DNA of 64,000 bases from Mauremys mutica (taxonomy: Eukaryota > Chordata > Testudines > Geoemydidae): contig NC_059075.1 in assembly GCF_020497125.1 (NCBI RefSeq), positions 35,934,003-35,998,002 of the forward strand, given 5' to 3'. Shown here piece by piece: positions 48,553 to 61,400 of this stretch. The notes under the pieces are model-generated. The model saw nothing but the letters and a program-made list of their open reading frames with translations, was not told where the DNA came from and did not search any database. Numbering within the stretch: the first letter of the stretch is position 1; each line of letters begins with the position of its first letter. The position numbers and the translations under genes were made by a program.

Positions 48553-49122
48553 TCCTTATGTAACTAAATATGGGGTTTAGCTAACTTTAGACCCCTTTTA
48601 TTTTATAACGCTAAAGAATGTGGTTGGCACTTAACAGAACAAACAGAAAGGCATGGTCCTTGTGCTCTAAGGGGTTTATGAGCTAGTGTAATATGTGAAA
48701 TATAGAGCAGAGGAAACACAGTAGTGAAGATACAGGAACAAGTTTTACAGTAATACTCTTATGTGGTTATCTGGCAACCGTATGCACATCTTAGTGCTTC
48801 AAATTAGGTCTTATTATTTATTAATATGAATATTTATGAATATTTGTAATACTATGAATATTAATAATTATGAATATCAATATGAATACTAGTATTTACT
48901 AGTTCTTGTATTTGTTCTTGTAGGATCCATCCATCTACCAATGAGTCAAGAATAACTTATAGTTCAATAGTATCAAACATGACAGAGATCTAAACAAATC
49001 ATTGTGGACCTTTTATCTCCAGCAGTAATTAGGACATCACTTATCAATGCCACCATCGCAATTTCTGATTTATCCACAGTGAATGACAGAAAGAAAAGAC
49101 TCAGCATTTGTCCCATTTCCCA

Positions 49123-49160
49123 TACTACCATGGAAACAGGACATTGTTTCCATGGTAGTA
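49123..49160. repeat. Perfect 15-bp inverted repeat with 8-bp loop
   Basis: tactaccatggaaac (49123-49137) and gtttccatggtagta (49146-49160) are exact complements. Isolated, not part of a recognised element. Confidence 0.85.
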
Positions 49161-49245
49161 GAAAGCACAGATATTATTCACAAAATAACAAGATATTTTC
49201 TCACAGCAAGAAAAAAATAGTTACAAAGACCAACTAGGTGTCCTA

Positions 49246-49283
49246 GTTGATAGAACAGTTTTCTGTTGATAGAACAGTTTTCT
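49246..49283 (+). repeat. Two perfect tandem copies of a 19-bp unit
   Basis: gttgatagaacagttttct occurs twice with no mismatch, suggesting recent slippage or duplication. Confidence 0.9.
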
Positions 49284-50976
49284 CCTTCAGAGCCTTCTGA
49301 AAACTAATACGGCCCATTAACTTCCCAGAACAAATCAGAGCAGATTATTCAACTTGCCTCTACTCACAAAATGAAGGAGGCAAAGATCAGCTCATGACAA
49401 AGGAGTAATCACAAGATCTGGTTGATACATTTTTTTAAAAGTCCTTTTTTCATTAAAAAAATCAAAATTCAAAAATTGTTGACCATCTCTACTAATCGCT
49501 GCTTCAATGAACTCAATCCCATCTCAAAGATGAGGTGCAGAGTGTGGTTAGCCATGTGAATTAAATCAAAATATGCCTGGGACATCCTAGTGTTTGTCCT
49601 GGCAGCTATACAATTTTAAGTCAACACAGGAGCATCAGCAGCTGTGTAGACATTGAGGATACCAGGTAAAATCAACCCTGGGAATTACTCTTCTGCCCCA
49701 GGCATTAATCTGGTCAACGCAGTTAGTGCATCTGTAGAGCAATACATAACCGTATTCCTTTCTGGTACTCACATATGTGGTCAGATCTAGTTTCATAACC
49801 AAGATTTGTGGCTCTCTAAACTCCATGACCTTGACATAGCTGCACCTCCACACAGAAAGATCCAGTCAGTCCTACAGTTTTAATCAGCTAATTAACACAT
49901 TCTGCAACAGTCTCACATTTGGAGGATGATAATTATCATCCTCTGAACCCCACCTCTGATTCTACAACACATAAAACCCCCACAGAACCAGTCCTCTAAA
50001 TCATCAGAACTTGTTGAATTGCATCTCAGTCCTTCCACCCCAATACTTTCCTCCAACTTCAGATGCTCACCACCAACCTCCTAGCCTGCTTCCCTCTCCC
50101 TCCTTCTCACTGCTATTATTCTCAGCCCGTCAAAGGTCACTAAGTAAAATGTTAAAAACTAATTCCCTTCAGCCTAAGAAACCAAAATGATACACAGACT
50201 AGAAAAAAGCATCTCTTCGCCCTGCTGAATGCTGGTACTTGGTGGTATGGTCTGGACAGATTGCACTTGTTTAGGGAGCTCATAACACCAGTTCAGGGCT
50301 CTCTGGTGGTCCAGTGTATGTATATGTCTGGGTTGAGGGGGCTAAAAGGGCTCATGCCCTGACGGGTACAAATATCTATTGGTGTGAGCTGTGCCACAGA
50401 TTTTAAAGGTCAGATCACCAGTTAAGTTTGCCACTGATTCAATAGGAACAGGGTTAGCTTGTATTATTATGAGATTACTAGGATAGTTGCAAATCAGGAT
50501 TAGCATGGAAATGAAAGAGGGCTCAACCTGGCACAAAAAGGGAGTGTAGTAGGTAAAAACCCCAGTATATTTTCAGATTTACTTGGTGTTTGTGTATGGG
50601 TGAGTAGTATTGGAAGAGATGGGTGTGATGTAGTTCAGAATTTAGGTTCATGCACCTATCAGTGGCAGTGGCCTTGGATTGGAACAACAGAGAATATTTC
50701 AGGTAAGGACTGATGCACATCAATAGAGCTGTGTGATATTCCCCAGCTTTGCAACTCTGCCTTTACTAATTGCCCAGCTATAGTCAGTGTTAATTCATCT
50801 GTCACGTTCCTGAGCCCAAACTGCTTCACATACTAATATTAAAATGAACATTCCAACACACCAGAAGACTATTGGCTTTTAGGGCTAATTCTGATAAATT
50901 TATTGTGAAACATACACATAGTAATGCACAGTACAGTATGTTTCCTAGCTCCTTAAGGCCTGGCTAATGGGAAAGG

Positions 50977-51420
50977 GTGCCCTGTGTTTCATTTTACATC
51001 CAACACCCAGCTGTACAGATGCAGAAATTTAAAATTAAAAATAACCTTGCAGCTGATTCCTTGCATAATTGCTATCTTGTTTTGTTAACACTGTGGCTGA
51101 ATTATAACTTGCTGAAGCCCTGGAGTTTTGCATGCTGGTTTAGCTGCCTGAATTTGCATTGCCATGCTTTTCAGTCATGTGAGTAACTAAATCCTGTGGC
51201 CATGAGCGCGCCTGGCAGTATTTGCATTGAAAATCAGATGGAGAGAATGATATATGGTCCTTCCATAAATAGATTCAGTAAGGAAAACTTTGTGTAGCTC
51301 AAAATGCTGTTCAGTTTCATTGACTGACTGCGGCTGACATATAAAATGGCTTAAAAATAATAATAGAATGAGAGGTAACAAGTAACCCGAGCCACCATCA
51401 CAATACAATGCAACTTCCTG
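50977..51420. other. Candidate conserved non-coding element with two octamer sites
   Basis: Non-repetitive sequence with balanced AT-rich composition. It contains the perfect octamer atttgcat at 51152-51159 and 51220-51227, plus a Sox-like ttgtt word and homeodomain-like TAAT words. No coding frame was identified. Enhancer function is only a guess from composition and motifs. Confidence 0.3.
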
Positions 51421-52346
51421 TCAGTGTCCTTCAAAATGACCAAGTCTTGCTTGAGTGCCATTCATGTTGATTTTTGCTCACATTAATGAACTTGGGCCAC
51501 TTTGCTGACGGACAAAGCATTTAATTTCAGATTCAGGTTCAGCTACATTAAGAAACCCTCTCGTTGTTGGCTCAAATCTCAATTCCAACTGAGCTTCTGA
51601 AATTAAAAAAATTGCAGATAACACTTTTTCAAAAAATATTGATTTAATTTATTCCATTCCTCTTTACTTCCAGGATACCTTTGAAATGACTAAGCCCAAA
51701 GATGGTGATCCTGTGAGACCATTTCCACAGTTAATATTGGAAGTATCATGAGAAAATGAAAGATCTGGCAAAGTTTCTGGAATTGAGGATGCATTTTTGT
51801 TTGACCTCAAACAATTCTCTAAATGTATTGAGGTTTGCCATCGCTGCTGTACAGGAACATAAGAACTTTCTATCCTGTTCCTTGCTATGGCCAGTACCAG
51901 ATGCTACGATGGAAGGTGCAAGAAACCCCATAATGGGGAATTATTGCATAACATGCTTATAAGGTATTTTCGGACCGCCAAAGTTATTTGTGTTTGTCTT
52001 ATAGTCTGATGCATGAGGATTTATAGCATATTTATGCTTGTCTAATGTAACTGTGGATATTATGAACTCTGGAGCAGGTGATAAAGAGGTTATATCTGTA
52101 AATCTGGAACTCTTGAATGAGCAGAAGTGTTATCCTATGTAAAATGCAGTGTCTTTATCAAAATATTACTATTTGGGTTTTATTTCTGATTAGAACAATG
52201 GGATTCGCTTGCTGATCTGAAAGCTTCTCAATTAACAGTGGAGAATTAGAGCAGATGGGTTTCATTAAATTGGCCCAGCCCTTTCTCTTTTAATCACCTT
52301 ACTCATCCAATCTAAAGGGGGCGGGGAAATGCATACATATGAAAAA

Positions 52347-52370
52347 TCTCTCTCTCTCTCTCTCTTTCTC
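52347..52370. repeat. (TC)n microsatellite
   Basis: TC dinucleotides with one TTT interruption near the end. Confidence 0.85.
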
Positions 52371-52659
52371 TACAAGGCATCTGCTGAGACCTCATTCATC
52401 ACCATGAAAGCTGTGAATGGATAGCTGTAATACCCCGAGGTCTTGTCTGCTCTGGTGGTATAGTGCCTAACCTCTCCTCTGTTAAAGGAAAGGCTACATG
52501 TACTTTTGTCAACCTGTCAGCAAACACTTCTCCCTTGATACTGTTTGCTCAATCCCCCCAGACAATTTCAACCTTTGGTAAATATTGCATTTTGAAGGGA
52601 GCTCTGGATATGGTTTCTCATGATCGTGTATTTTTATTTTGTTCCATGATGAACAACCG

Positions 52660-52691
52660 TGTGTGTTTGTGTGTGTGAGAGAGAGAGAGAC
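52660..52691. repeat. Compound (GT)n(GA)n microsatellite
   Basis: An interrupted GT run is followed directly by GA repeats. Confidence 0.8.
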
Positions 52692-55659
52692 AGACAAACA
52701 GAGAGACAGAAAAAGTGAGAAGTGGATCTTTTGTATCTCTTGGGTCTTCAGGCTTAAAAAAAATATACCAGTGCCAGCTCCAAATTAAGCTTCTTGACCA
52801 TGGGTTTTAAGGACATGACTGACACACGTGCACATCCATCCCTCCGGTTTGGCTCTTAACAGGAAGACTAGTCCACTGACTCATTCAGGATATAAGAGTA
52901 ACTAATAATCTCGTGCTGCTGAAGATCAGTGGGTTAATTCTTTCCAGAAAAATTCTCCTTTTTTCTACTACAGCCTCATGCTGCATATTTTTTTTCTCCT
53001 ATTCACAGATTATAATTCACGTTGAACTTCAGTCATGGGTACCATGGCATTTCATCTTAAAGACACCAAGTCTGATGACTAGCTAAAATGGGAACGCTTT
53101 TAGTCATATTGGCCCAAATCCTGAGTGCCTTACTCAGTTCTGAGTTACTCCTTCAGCAAATCTCCGATGGGGCTACTCTGTTTTTCCTTCTTCCTCACTC
53201 AGGCATAAGGGACACTGTCATCAGGATTTGGCCCAATAATAATAGAGAACCAAATCCTTGGCAGTGCTGAAAGATTGTCCGTCTGAAATATTTCCCAGAC
53301 AATTTCAAATCATTAACAAATTTGTAAAAATCGTGACTAGTTTGTGGATAGTTTCATGAAATAAAACAGCATTCACTTTGATAAGTAAATTGTTCACTAA
53401 ATAATTACACTAGCTCTCAGGACCTTGAGGTGACTTCAATGGAACCTGGATCAGCCTTTATGCAGAAGTGTTCTCTCCTTTAAAAAAGATAAATAGAAAT
53501 GAGAGAGAGGTCCAAAATGGAACATTGCATCCAAATGCCTCTGAACGTTGTAGAAAGCTGTGGATTCAAACTCTGGATCTACACTGCAGTACACATGTTG
53601 AAGTCAGAGCCAATTTCTATAATGGTTTGATCCAGAACTTTGAGTCTGAACATGCTTGGAGGTTGATGGAGGAGGAGGATCTGAAATCATGATATGAATC
53701 CAGATCAGAATATTGCAGTTTTGGCTCATCTCTAATAGGAACAAAACAATGCAATAGAAAGGAAAAGGATTTGCTATAACAAATGATATTTTCAATATCC
53801 GATTCATAATGTAAGGAAGGATGCCTGCCTTGAAGACACAGCATGTCTATGAATGACCTGTCTTTTGTGGGATGGTTGCCAGAACAGCTCAATTTCACAT
53901 TCTCTCAGTGGTACCACTCAAAAGATGACATTCTTATACCCTAAGGGAATCCCTGGCAGTATATATTAATGTAAAGTAGAGATCATAACTTTCCATGAAG
54001 AATCTGAGCTGAATGTTCATAGCATACACTGAAGCCACTGTGTTACCTTAACAGCCAGATGTGGACCAGAAAGCTGTGAGGCCAGTGTGGAAAATGAAGA
54101 GATTAAAACATAAGCAGATTCAATAGTACTATATAATTAAACTACCCAGAATATTTTTAATATACAGTAATTAGATTTCTTATGCAGCCATTGCAAACTG
54201 TGAAAGATTTTGATACAAGCTAGCTAAAGCAGAAACAGTTCAAATTAAGTGTCTTTGATAGGCATTTAATTTCTGTATAAGAAGACAGTAATTGCATGTT
54301 AAATAAATACCAACAGATTATTAAAAAAAACAGCAGGAATAACAGTTATGCACAAGCTAGCTAGTAGATCTCCCACAGAGTGAAACCTCATTAAGTATAT
54401 TTTTTATTAGACAGTTGGTATTGCATCACCACTTAATAAATATCTGAAGCAACCTAATTATTTACATTTATTAAGATAGATCTCATAAATACAAACCAAT
54501 TGATTGCCATAACTCCTTAGAACATATTTATTGTCTCTCACTAAGGCATACACCTTAAGTAAAGGGAATTCCACAGTAATGTGAAAACCCTGAAGTACAG
54601 TGAATACTGATTTATAAAACATTTCTCTGTCAATCTGCTTGTCTTATATGAAATGGTGATAGCCATGTGATAAATGGTACAGGCGTGATACATTGCAGTT
54701 GTCATGCTCTCTAAACCACCTGATCTTCAATCTGCTCAATAGTCTGTCTTCATTGGGATTTTTTCTAACATTCTAAAGATCAGAGCATATTCAATAGAGC
54801 TGGTTGGGAAATTATTTTTTGAGGACAAAGATGACTTCATTTATCTCAAACTCAAGCTGATTTCTTTTTCACATGTTACTGAAGCTCAGTAAGTTTGTTT
54901 CAGGTTTGATACAAATTTTGAGCAAAGGTTCAGATTGGTTCTTATCCAAAACAGCAGAGAGTATCTGGTTAAAGTTAAATCAGCAAAATAGCAATGCTGC
55001 TGTATTTCCCTCAACCATTTTGACTCAATATCTAATTGGGTAATTAGCTTATTTTAAAAAGTAATTTTCAGTGGTCATATGGGAAAAGTTTATTTGGTGC
55101 AATCTAGGAAGGCGGAGATGGAGAAATTGTAGCACAAGAGTTCTCAGGTCACAGCTTCAGTGGTTGTGTTCCCCCATACCCCTATGCTTATCACAACACA
55201 TGCATAATGTACTCTTGGTTACCTACCTTTCTAGAAACAAGGGTAAAGAACCAACAAAATATTCTCAGACAAAGAAGAATCACTGTCTGTATTTCTCTCC
55301 TTTGGAGGGTATTGAACTTTGAAATTGATTTAAAACCCTTTATGCTTCCATTGAAAGCAACCCCTGTGTGCTCCCTGTTCTATCCTTAATGCACTTCTGT
55401 CTCTGTAATGATTTTGGATGATTTATAAGAATTGGATTCCTGAAACATGGTGCTAGATGAGTATTTTGATATAAATAACTTTGTTTGCCTATGAGTACGC
55501 TGCACTCTATATTCATGTAGCTTCCCACAGTGAGTACTATTGAGCAGATGGGTGAGCCTATCAGCCAGGATAAAATGAAAAAAAAAATTAACTTTTGGCA
55601 GAAACTTGAAGTGAACTTTATCCATTTCTGAGGTTCAAAAAGTTAAGTTGTATTTGGGG

Positions 55660-55865
55660 AGTCAACATTGCCTAATGGATAGAGCAGTGGAGAGCGACTC
55701 AGCAGATCTGATTTCTATTTCCAGCATTGCTACTGGCCTTCTGGGTGATGTCACCTCCCTGTGCCTCAGTTTCCTCTACCTGTAAAATATCGATCATGAT
55801 ACTGATATCCTTTGTAAAGCACTTGGAGATCTACAGGTGAAAATATACTATATAAGAACTAGTTA
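55660..55865 (+). repeat. MIR SINE, nearly full length
   Basis: The order gcctaatggatagagcagtg, then tctgatttctatttccagc, gtgcctcagtttcctctacc and tttgtaaagcacttggagat spans the whole MIR, including the LINE-like tail. Confidence 0.8.
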
Positions 55866-57884
55866 TTTTTCATGGTGTTTTTTTTTTTATACATTGGGCT
55901 TTTCCACGAGGATACTACTGGCTGGACAAGCCATCAAGAACTGAAATCTTGTGGCAAAATCATTCTCATGATATATCCATCCTGACTTATTTCCAAAGAT
56001 CTTCCAAGAAATTTGGACATAAGCAGCCAGATTTCTGGATGTTTACTAGGGATATAGAAAGCCCACTGTGGCCTCTGATTAGGTAATAATGATATTCCCT
56101 TCAACACCCCATTTTAGGCTGAATTTCTATCCCTCTGGACACACGCCCATCTGCCATATTTGGCATTCATGTGCTCTCTGCCCTAGCTTCCTGAGTACCA
56201 TCAAAGGACCACCCTAACTCTCATTGTCGGTATCTCACTCTGTGAACTGTCCCATTTTGTTCAATGGGACTACTCATTGGGTAAGGGTGTGTCTACGGAG
56301 TGTGTGGGGTAATCTGAAGATTTTTGATACTTCTTGATAGGAAGAATGTCAGAATCACAGTGCTATACAGTCACTGCTTTTTGTTTTTTCCATACATCTG
56401 TAATCACTGATGCATTGTTTTTGCACACTGGGGAAAATCTGGGTCCCTGTGTTTTTCCAAGGCAATAAGAAATAAGCAGTGCTGCATGTCTAAAGGAAAA
56501 CTCCTGCCTACTTTACATCCTTTCCAATTTGTGGTGGTACCAGCAGTGTTGAAAATGACAGTACATATGTTATGATTCTTTGAATTTTCAAAAGCCTTTG
56601 ATTAAATTCTGTATAAATTGGTTCCTGCTTAACATAGAAGCTTTCAAGGATCCTTAATAAGACATGGAAACAGATAAAGAGCTAGTGTAAGAAACAGAAA
56701 ACAGATACTTCTAGTAAGAGAAACCACGTCCACTCTGGGGGGAAGTATTAAGTGGGTCCCACATGGATTAAGACTAAGATCTCTGCTGCCTTTTATCTGT
56801 ATAACTGATCCAGACAGTAGGATCAAGTTTAAGTGGTTACATTTGCTGATGCTGATTGGAGAGCAGCAAACACAAAGATAGCTGCCAGAGAAATTCAGGA
56901 GACATAGATACATTTTCTAGCTGGGCTCAAAACTGACATACAATATATTATAGTCACAAATAGATGGTTTCTGATCATGTACTGGTTTCATTCTGATACA
57001 CCACCATTTTGATTTCAATAGATTTACTCTTAATTTACACCACAGTAACTGAGAACAGATTCAGGCCCATCAAGCTTAGTGTAAGTTTATATTTTTATTC
57101 CACAAAGATAGGGGCGAGAAAGAGAAAAGTAGGTCCCCAAACAAAAAACTGAATCAGGCAGGCTTAAATTTCATAATAAATAAAGTACTTCTTAAGTGAG
57201 GAATTGAGAGGCCCCCAAGCTTGGCATAGTGTGGGCACTATGTCACTTTTCTGTCTCACCATACACCCCGATCATAGGGACAGCCAGAGGTTGGTTCAGC
57301 CCTGAGTGAAACTTAGAACAGCCTCGGGGCTTCTTTAAGCTACCTCAGCTAGTAACAGCCCCCAATAACTTGCCCTGGATTCTCAGAGTGCTGGGTGCTC
57401 CAGCCATGCCCCTCCCACGCCCACAGAAAGCATCTTATACCAAGAGCCAGGGGAGAGGGGTTAGAGCCATCTCAGTTGGCTGAGGACCTGGTGCTTCAAA
57501 ACTAAGGTACAAATTAATTCCTGGTATAGCTCCACTGACGCTATAAATAATTTATATTGATGGGGTTATTCCAGGGATGAATTTGGCCCAACATGGCTAA
57601 GGAAATTGATGTTTCAATCGTGAAACTCAGTAAAGCTGGTCAAGCATCATATTACATGAGATGGCTAAAGGGACTGAGATGGCTAAAGAGAGTCTTTCAT
57701 TTCTAGGTCACTGGTTCTAATGTGGCCCATGCAGGGTTTGAGTTCAAGTCATTACCAACTGGTGGCTGTTCTGTGTGAAATTATGTGATGGAGTTTTCAT
57801 CCCTATCCCAAGTGATCAATTGGCCATATCACAGAAACCATCTTCAAAGAAGCTCCCTTGCTTACAGTCCGCAGAGAGACCAAA
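55866..57884. other. Anonymous non-coding DNA
   Basis: No supported gene. A gggtgtgtctac word near 56286 may be a Harbinger-end remnant. Confidence 0.45.
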
Positions 57885-58005
57885 GGATTGAATGGTAATT
57901 AACCTTTGGAATAACTTTCCTAGGGATATAGTAGATTCTCCATCACCCTGAAGTCTTTAAATCAAGACTGGATGTATTTCTAACATATATGCTATAGCTC
58001 AGTGT
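57885..58005 (+). repeat. CR1-related LINE 3' fragment
   Basis: The order ggtaattaacctttggaata, then gtagattctccatcaccctg and caagactggatgtatttcta continues, in family terms, where the fragment at 41822-42275 stops (same subfamily tail). Confidence 0.65.
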
Positions 58006-58220
58006 TGCTCCTATTCTGTGAATGGAAAGAGGACTTTAGGTTTCAGAGTTGTCAGTCCATTCACAAGCACTAAATTTACTTGGAAACATGTCTAAACAGT
58101 TCCATGTATGGGATATTTTATAAAATGGGGAGAAAAAAACACAGAAAGTCAACTTTCATAAAAAATGATTAAAAAGGAAATAAACGGAGGTCATGAAAAC
58201 AAAAACATATCTGTGTAGCA

Positions 58221-58552
58221 CAGTGTTTCTCAAACTGGGGTCGCCGCTTGTGTAGGGAAAACTCCTGGCGGGCCAGTCTGGTTTGTTTACCTGCCCCGTC
58301 CGCAGGTCTGGCCGATCACGGCTCCCACCTGCCGCGGTTCACCGCGGCAGGCCAATGGGGGCTGCTGGAAGCGGCGGTGAGTAAGTCCCTCAGCCCGTGC
58401 TGCTTCCAGCAGCTCCCATTGGCCTGGAGCAGTGAACCGCGGCCAGTGGGAACCGCGATTGGCCGGACCTGGGACGGGGCAGGTAAACAAATCGGCGTGG
58501 CCCTCCGGGGGCATTCCCTACACAAGCGGCGACCCCAGTTTGAGAAACACTG
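58221..58552. mobile_element. Palindromic hAT MITE (CAGTGTTT-ended type), best preserved
   Basis: 332 bp. Ends cagtgtttctcaaactgg and ccagtttgagaaacactg are exact complements. A perfect 8-bp duplication gtgtagca flanks it (58213-58220 and 58553-58560). The two arms are almost fully complementary, so a single strand could fold into a long hairpin. It abuts the 5' border of the CR1 that follows. Confidence 0.95.
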
Positions 58553-58559
58553 GTGTAGC

Positions 58560-60455
58560 ATGAAGAGCCAGACATTTACAGAGGACAATCAAGATACAAA
58601 AGGAGTGCTTAAAGACGATAAAGTCATTGTGGAGAAACTAAATGGATTCTTTGCTTCAGTCTTCATGGCTGAGGATGTTAGGGAGATTCCCAAACCTGAG
58701 CTGGCTTTTGTAGGTGACAAATCGGAGGAATTGTCACAGACTGAGGTGTCACTAGAGGAGATTTTGGAATTAATTGATAAACTTAACAGTAACAAGTCAC
58801 TGGGACCAGATGGCATTCACCCAAGAGTTCTGAAAGAACTCAAATGTGAAGTTGCGGAACTATTAACTATGGTTTTCAAACTGTCCTTTAAATCGGCTTC
58901 TGTACCCAATAACTGGAAGATAGCTAATGTAACGCCAATATTTAAAAAAGGCTCTACAGGTGATCCCAGCAATTACAGACAGGTAAGTCTAACATCAGTA
59001 CCGGGCAAATTAGTTGAAACAATAGTAAAGAATAAAATTGTCAGACACATAGAAGAACATAAATTGTTGGGCAAAAGTCAACATGGCTTCTGTAAAGGGA
59101 AATCATGTCTTACTAATCTATTAGAGTTCTTTGAAGGGGTCAACAAACATGTGGACAAGAGGGATCCAGTGGACATAGTGTACTTAGATTTACAGAAAGC
59201 CTTTGACAAGGTCCCTCATCAAAGGCTCTTACATAAATTAAGTTGTCATGGGATAAGAGGGAAGGTCCTTTCATGGATTGAGAACTGGTTAAAAGACAGG
59301 GAACAAAGGGTAGGAATAAATGGTAAATTCTCAGAATGGAGAGAGGTAACAAGTGGTGTCCCCCAAGAGTCAGTCCTAGGACCAATCCTGTTCAACTTAT
59401 TCATAAATAATCTGGAGAAAGGGGTAAAAAGTGAGGTGGCAAAGTTTGCAGATGATACTAAACTGCTCAAGATAGTTAAGACCAAAGCAGACTGTGAAGA
59501 ACTTCAAAAAGATCTCTCAAAACTAAGTGATTGGGCAACAAAATGGCAAATGAAATATAATGTGGATAAATGTAAAGTAATGCGCATTGGAAAAAATAAA
59601 CCCAACTACACATACAATATGATGGGGGCTAATCTAGCTACAATGAATCAGGAAAAAGATTTTGGAGTCATTGTGGATGGTTCTCTGAAGACGTCCACGC
59701 AGTGTGCAGTGGCGGTCAAAAAAGCAAACAGGATGTTAGGAATCATTAAAAAGGGGATAGAAAATAAGACAGAGAGTATCTTAGTGCCCTTTTATAAGTC
59801 TATGGTATGCCCATATCTTGAATACTGCGTATAGATGTGGTCTCCTCATCTCAAAAGTGATATACTGGCATTAGAAAAGTTTCAGAGAAGGGCAACTAAA
59901 ATGATTACGGGGTTGGAATGGGTCCCATATGAGGAGAGATTAAAGAGGCTAGGACTTTTCAGCTTGGAAAAGAGGAGTCTAAGGGGGATATGATATAGGT
60001 ATATTAATTCATGAGTGATGTAGAGAAAGTAAATAAGGAAAAGTTATTTACTTGTTCCCATAATACAAGAACTAAGGGCCACCAAATAAAATTAATAGGC
60101 AGCAGGTTTAAAACAAATAAAAGGAAGTTCTTCACGCAGCAGCCAGTCAACTTGTGGAATTCCTTGCCTGAGGAGGTTGTGAAGGCTAGGACTATAACAG
60201 TGTTTAAAAGAGAACTGGATAAATTCATGGAGGTTAAGTCTGTTAATGGATATTAGCCAGGATGGGTAAGGAAGGGTGTCCCTAGCCTCTGTTTGTCAGA
60301 GGGTGGAGATGGATGGCAGAATAGAGATCACTTGATCATTGCCTGTTGGGTTCACTCCCTCTGGGGCACCTGACATTGGCCACTGCCAGTAGAGAGGATA
60401 CTGGGCTGGATGGACCTTTGGTCTGACCCAGTACGGCCGTTCTTATGTTCTTAAT
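58560..60455 (+). mobile_element. CR1 (L3-like) LINE, 5'-truncated, with 424-codon open RT frame
   Basis: The CR1 frame is open from the ATG at 58560 to a TAG at 59832-59834. It covers the reverse transcriptase: NNWKIANVTPIFKKG, YLDLQKAFDKVPH, SGVPQESVLGPILFNLF (Glu where most copies have Gly) and FADDTKLL with the catalytic Asp pair at 59451-59456. After the stop, recognisable sequence continues ([19 protein letters not shown], then KFFTQQPVNLWNSLPEEVV). The 3' UTR ends in ctggatggacctttggtctg, then gttcttatgttctta, the tail type of the L3-like CR1 group. The endonuclease domain is absent (5' truncation). It is the best-preserved LINE in the window but still inactive. Confidence 0.93.
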
Positions 60456-61400
60456 TGAGTGGGTCCCAGAAAAGAGGTACTTGAAGAACCTCAGTATCAT
60501 CCCTTAATATAAGAGGGGCGAGGGAATGGATGTCCTAGTGAGGAGACACCCACAGCCACAGCTAATGAGGAAGGAGAGAGTCAGCTGCCAAAGTGGGGAA
60601 GTTGAGGAATCAGCCTGTGACTACACAGGGGAACATTTGTGTAGACTTGAATGGACATGATGGTAACCTCCATGGTAAGTCCTTCCAATCTGATCTAACC
60701 AACAGAACTCTCCCTGGTCTCTCAGTCACAGGGCACTCTCCTCTCTCCACTCCCTAGACCTTTAGTTGTGAGATGCCGCGCATGTAACGTCTTGCATATG
60801 GCCTGTCAGAAACCAGGCAGAACCCTGTCGCCTGCCTAAAATCTGAGTCTGAATAAGTGAAGTGATTATCATGCCCTATGTCAGTATACCCCAAATGTTT
60901 GACAGCAACCCTCCAAACTAAGGCTGGGCAAAGAGTTCCAAAGGAAGTTCAAGGCTGTCCGTACTAACTAGATTTGTTGGAGCTCACTTGGAACTTTTCC
61001 AAGCAATTGTTTGGGAGAGCTGGTGTTGTGATGTGCTATGACTTCTTGTGTGCATGTATCTTCCACTATGTGAAGGTTTTCTAGTCAGAGACCCTATCCT
61101 AGTTCACATGTGGCCAGAGCAAATTGTACATATGGAGAAATGGCTAACCATTACTATCCTCAAGCTCTAGAGACTGGATCCTGCAGTGGAAGCCTCTTCT
61201 TGGCAGGCATCTTCTCCTTATGGTCGGTTATCTCCTGCCAGCTGAACTTTAGGGAGGGCTTTCACAATGCAGAATCTTCAGGATTAATATTGCCAAATGG
61301 TGACATTATGTAATAACTGATTTTTTTGGTTATGCAAATTGGGGATAAATGTGGATTCATCCAACCTTGTGGCTAAAAGTTGGACTAGAATCTGAGTCCT
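60456..61400. other. Anonymous non-coding DNA between two CR1 copies
   Basis: Nothing recognised. A 67-codon open frame at 61110 has no support. Confidence 0.5.

Larger units (their letters stand above)
48553..50976. other. Anonymous AT-rich DNA
   Basis: No supported gene. It includes a low-complexity TATGAATAT stretch (48815-48900), a perfect hairpin and a short tandem duplication, listed separately. Confidence 0.5.
51421..55659. other. Anonymous non-coding DNA
   Basis: No supported gene. Simple repeats at 52347-52370 and 52660-52691. A half copy of the CTCATCTCT-ended repeat lies near 53700-53737. Confidence 0.45.

Noticed and set aside
58253..58545. CRISPR-like or satellite array in the GC-rich palindromes
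   Set aside because: The structure is a single inverted repeat with a target duplication, not regularly spaced direct repeats, and the genome is vertebrate.
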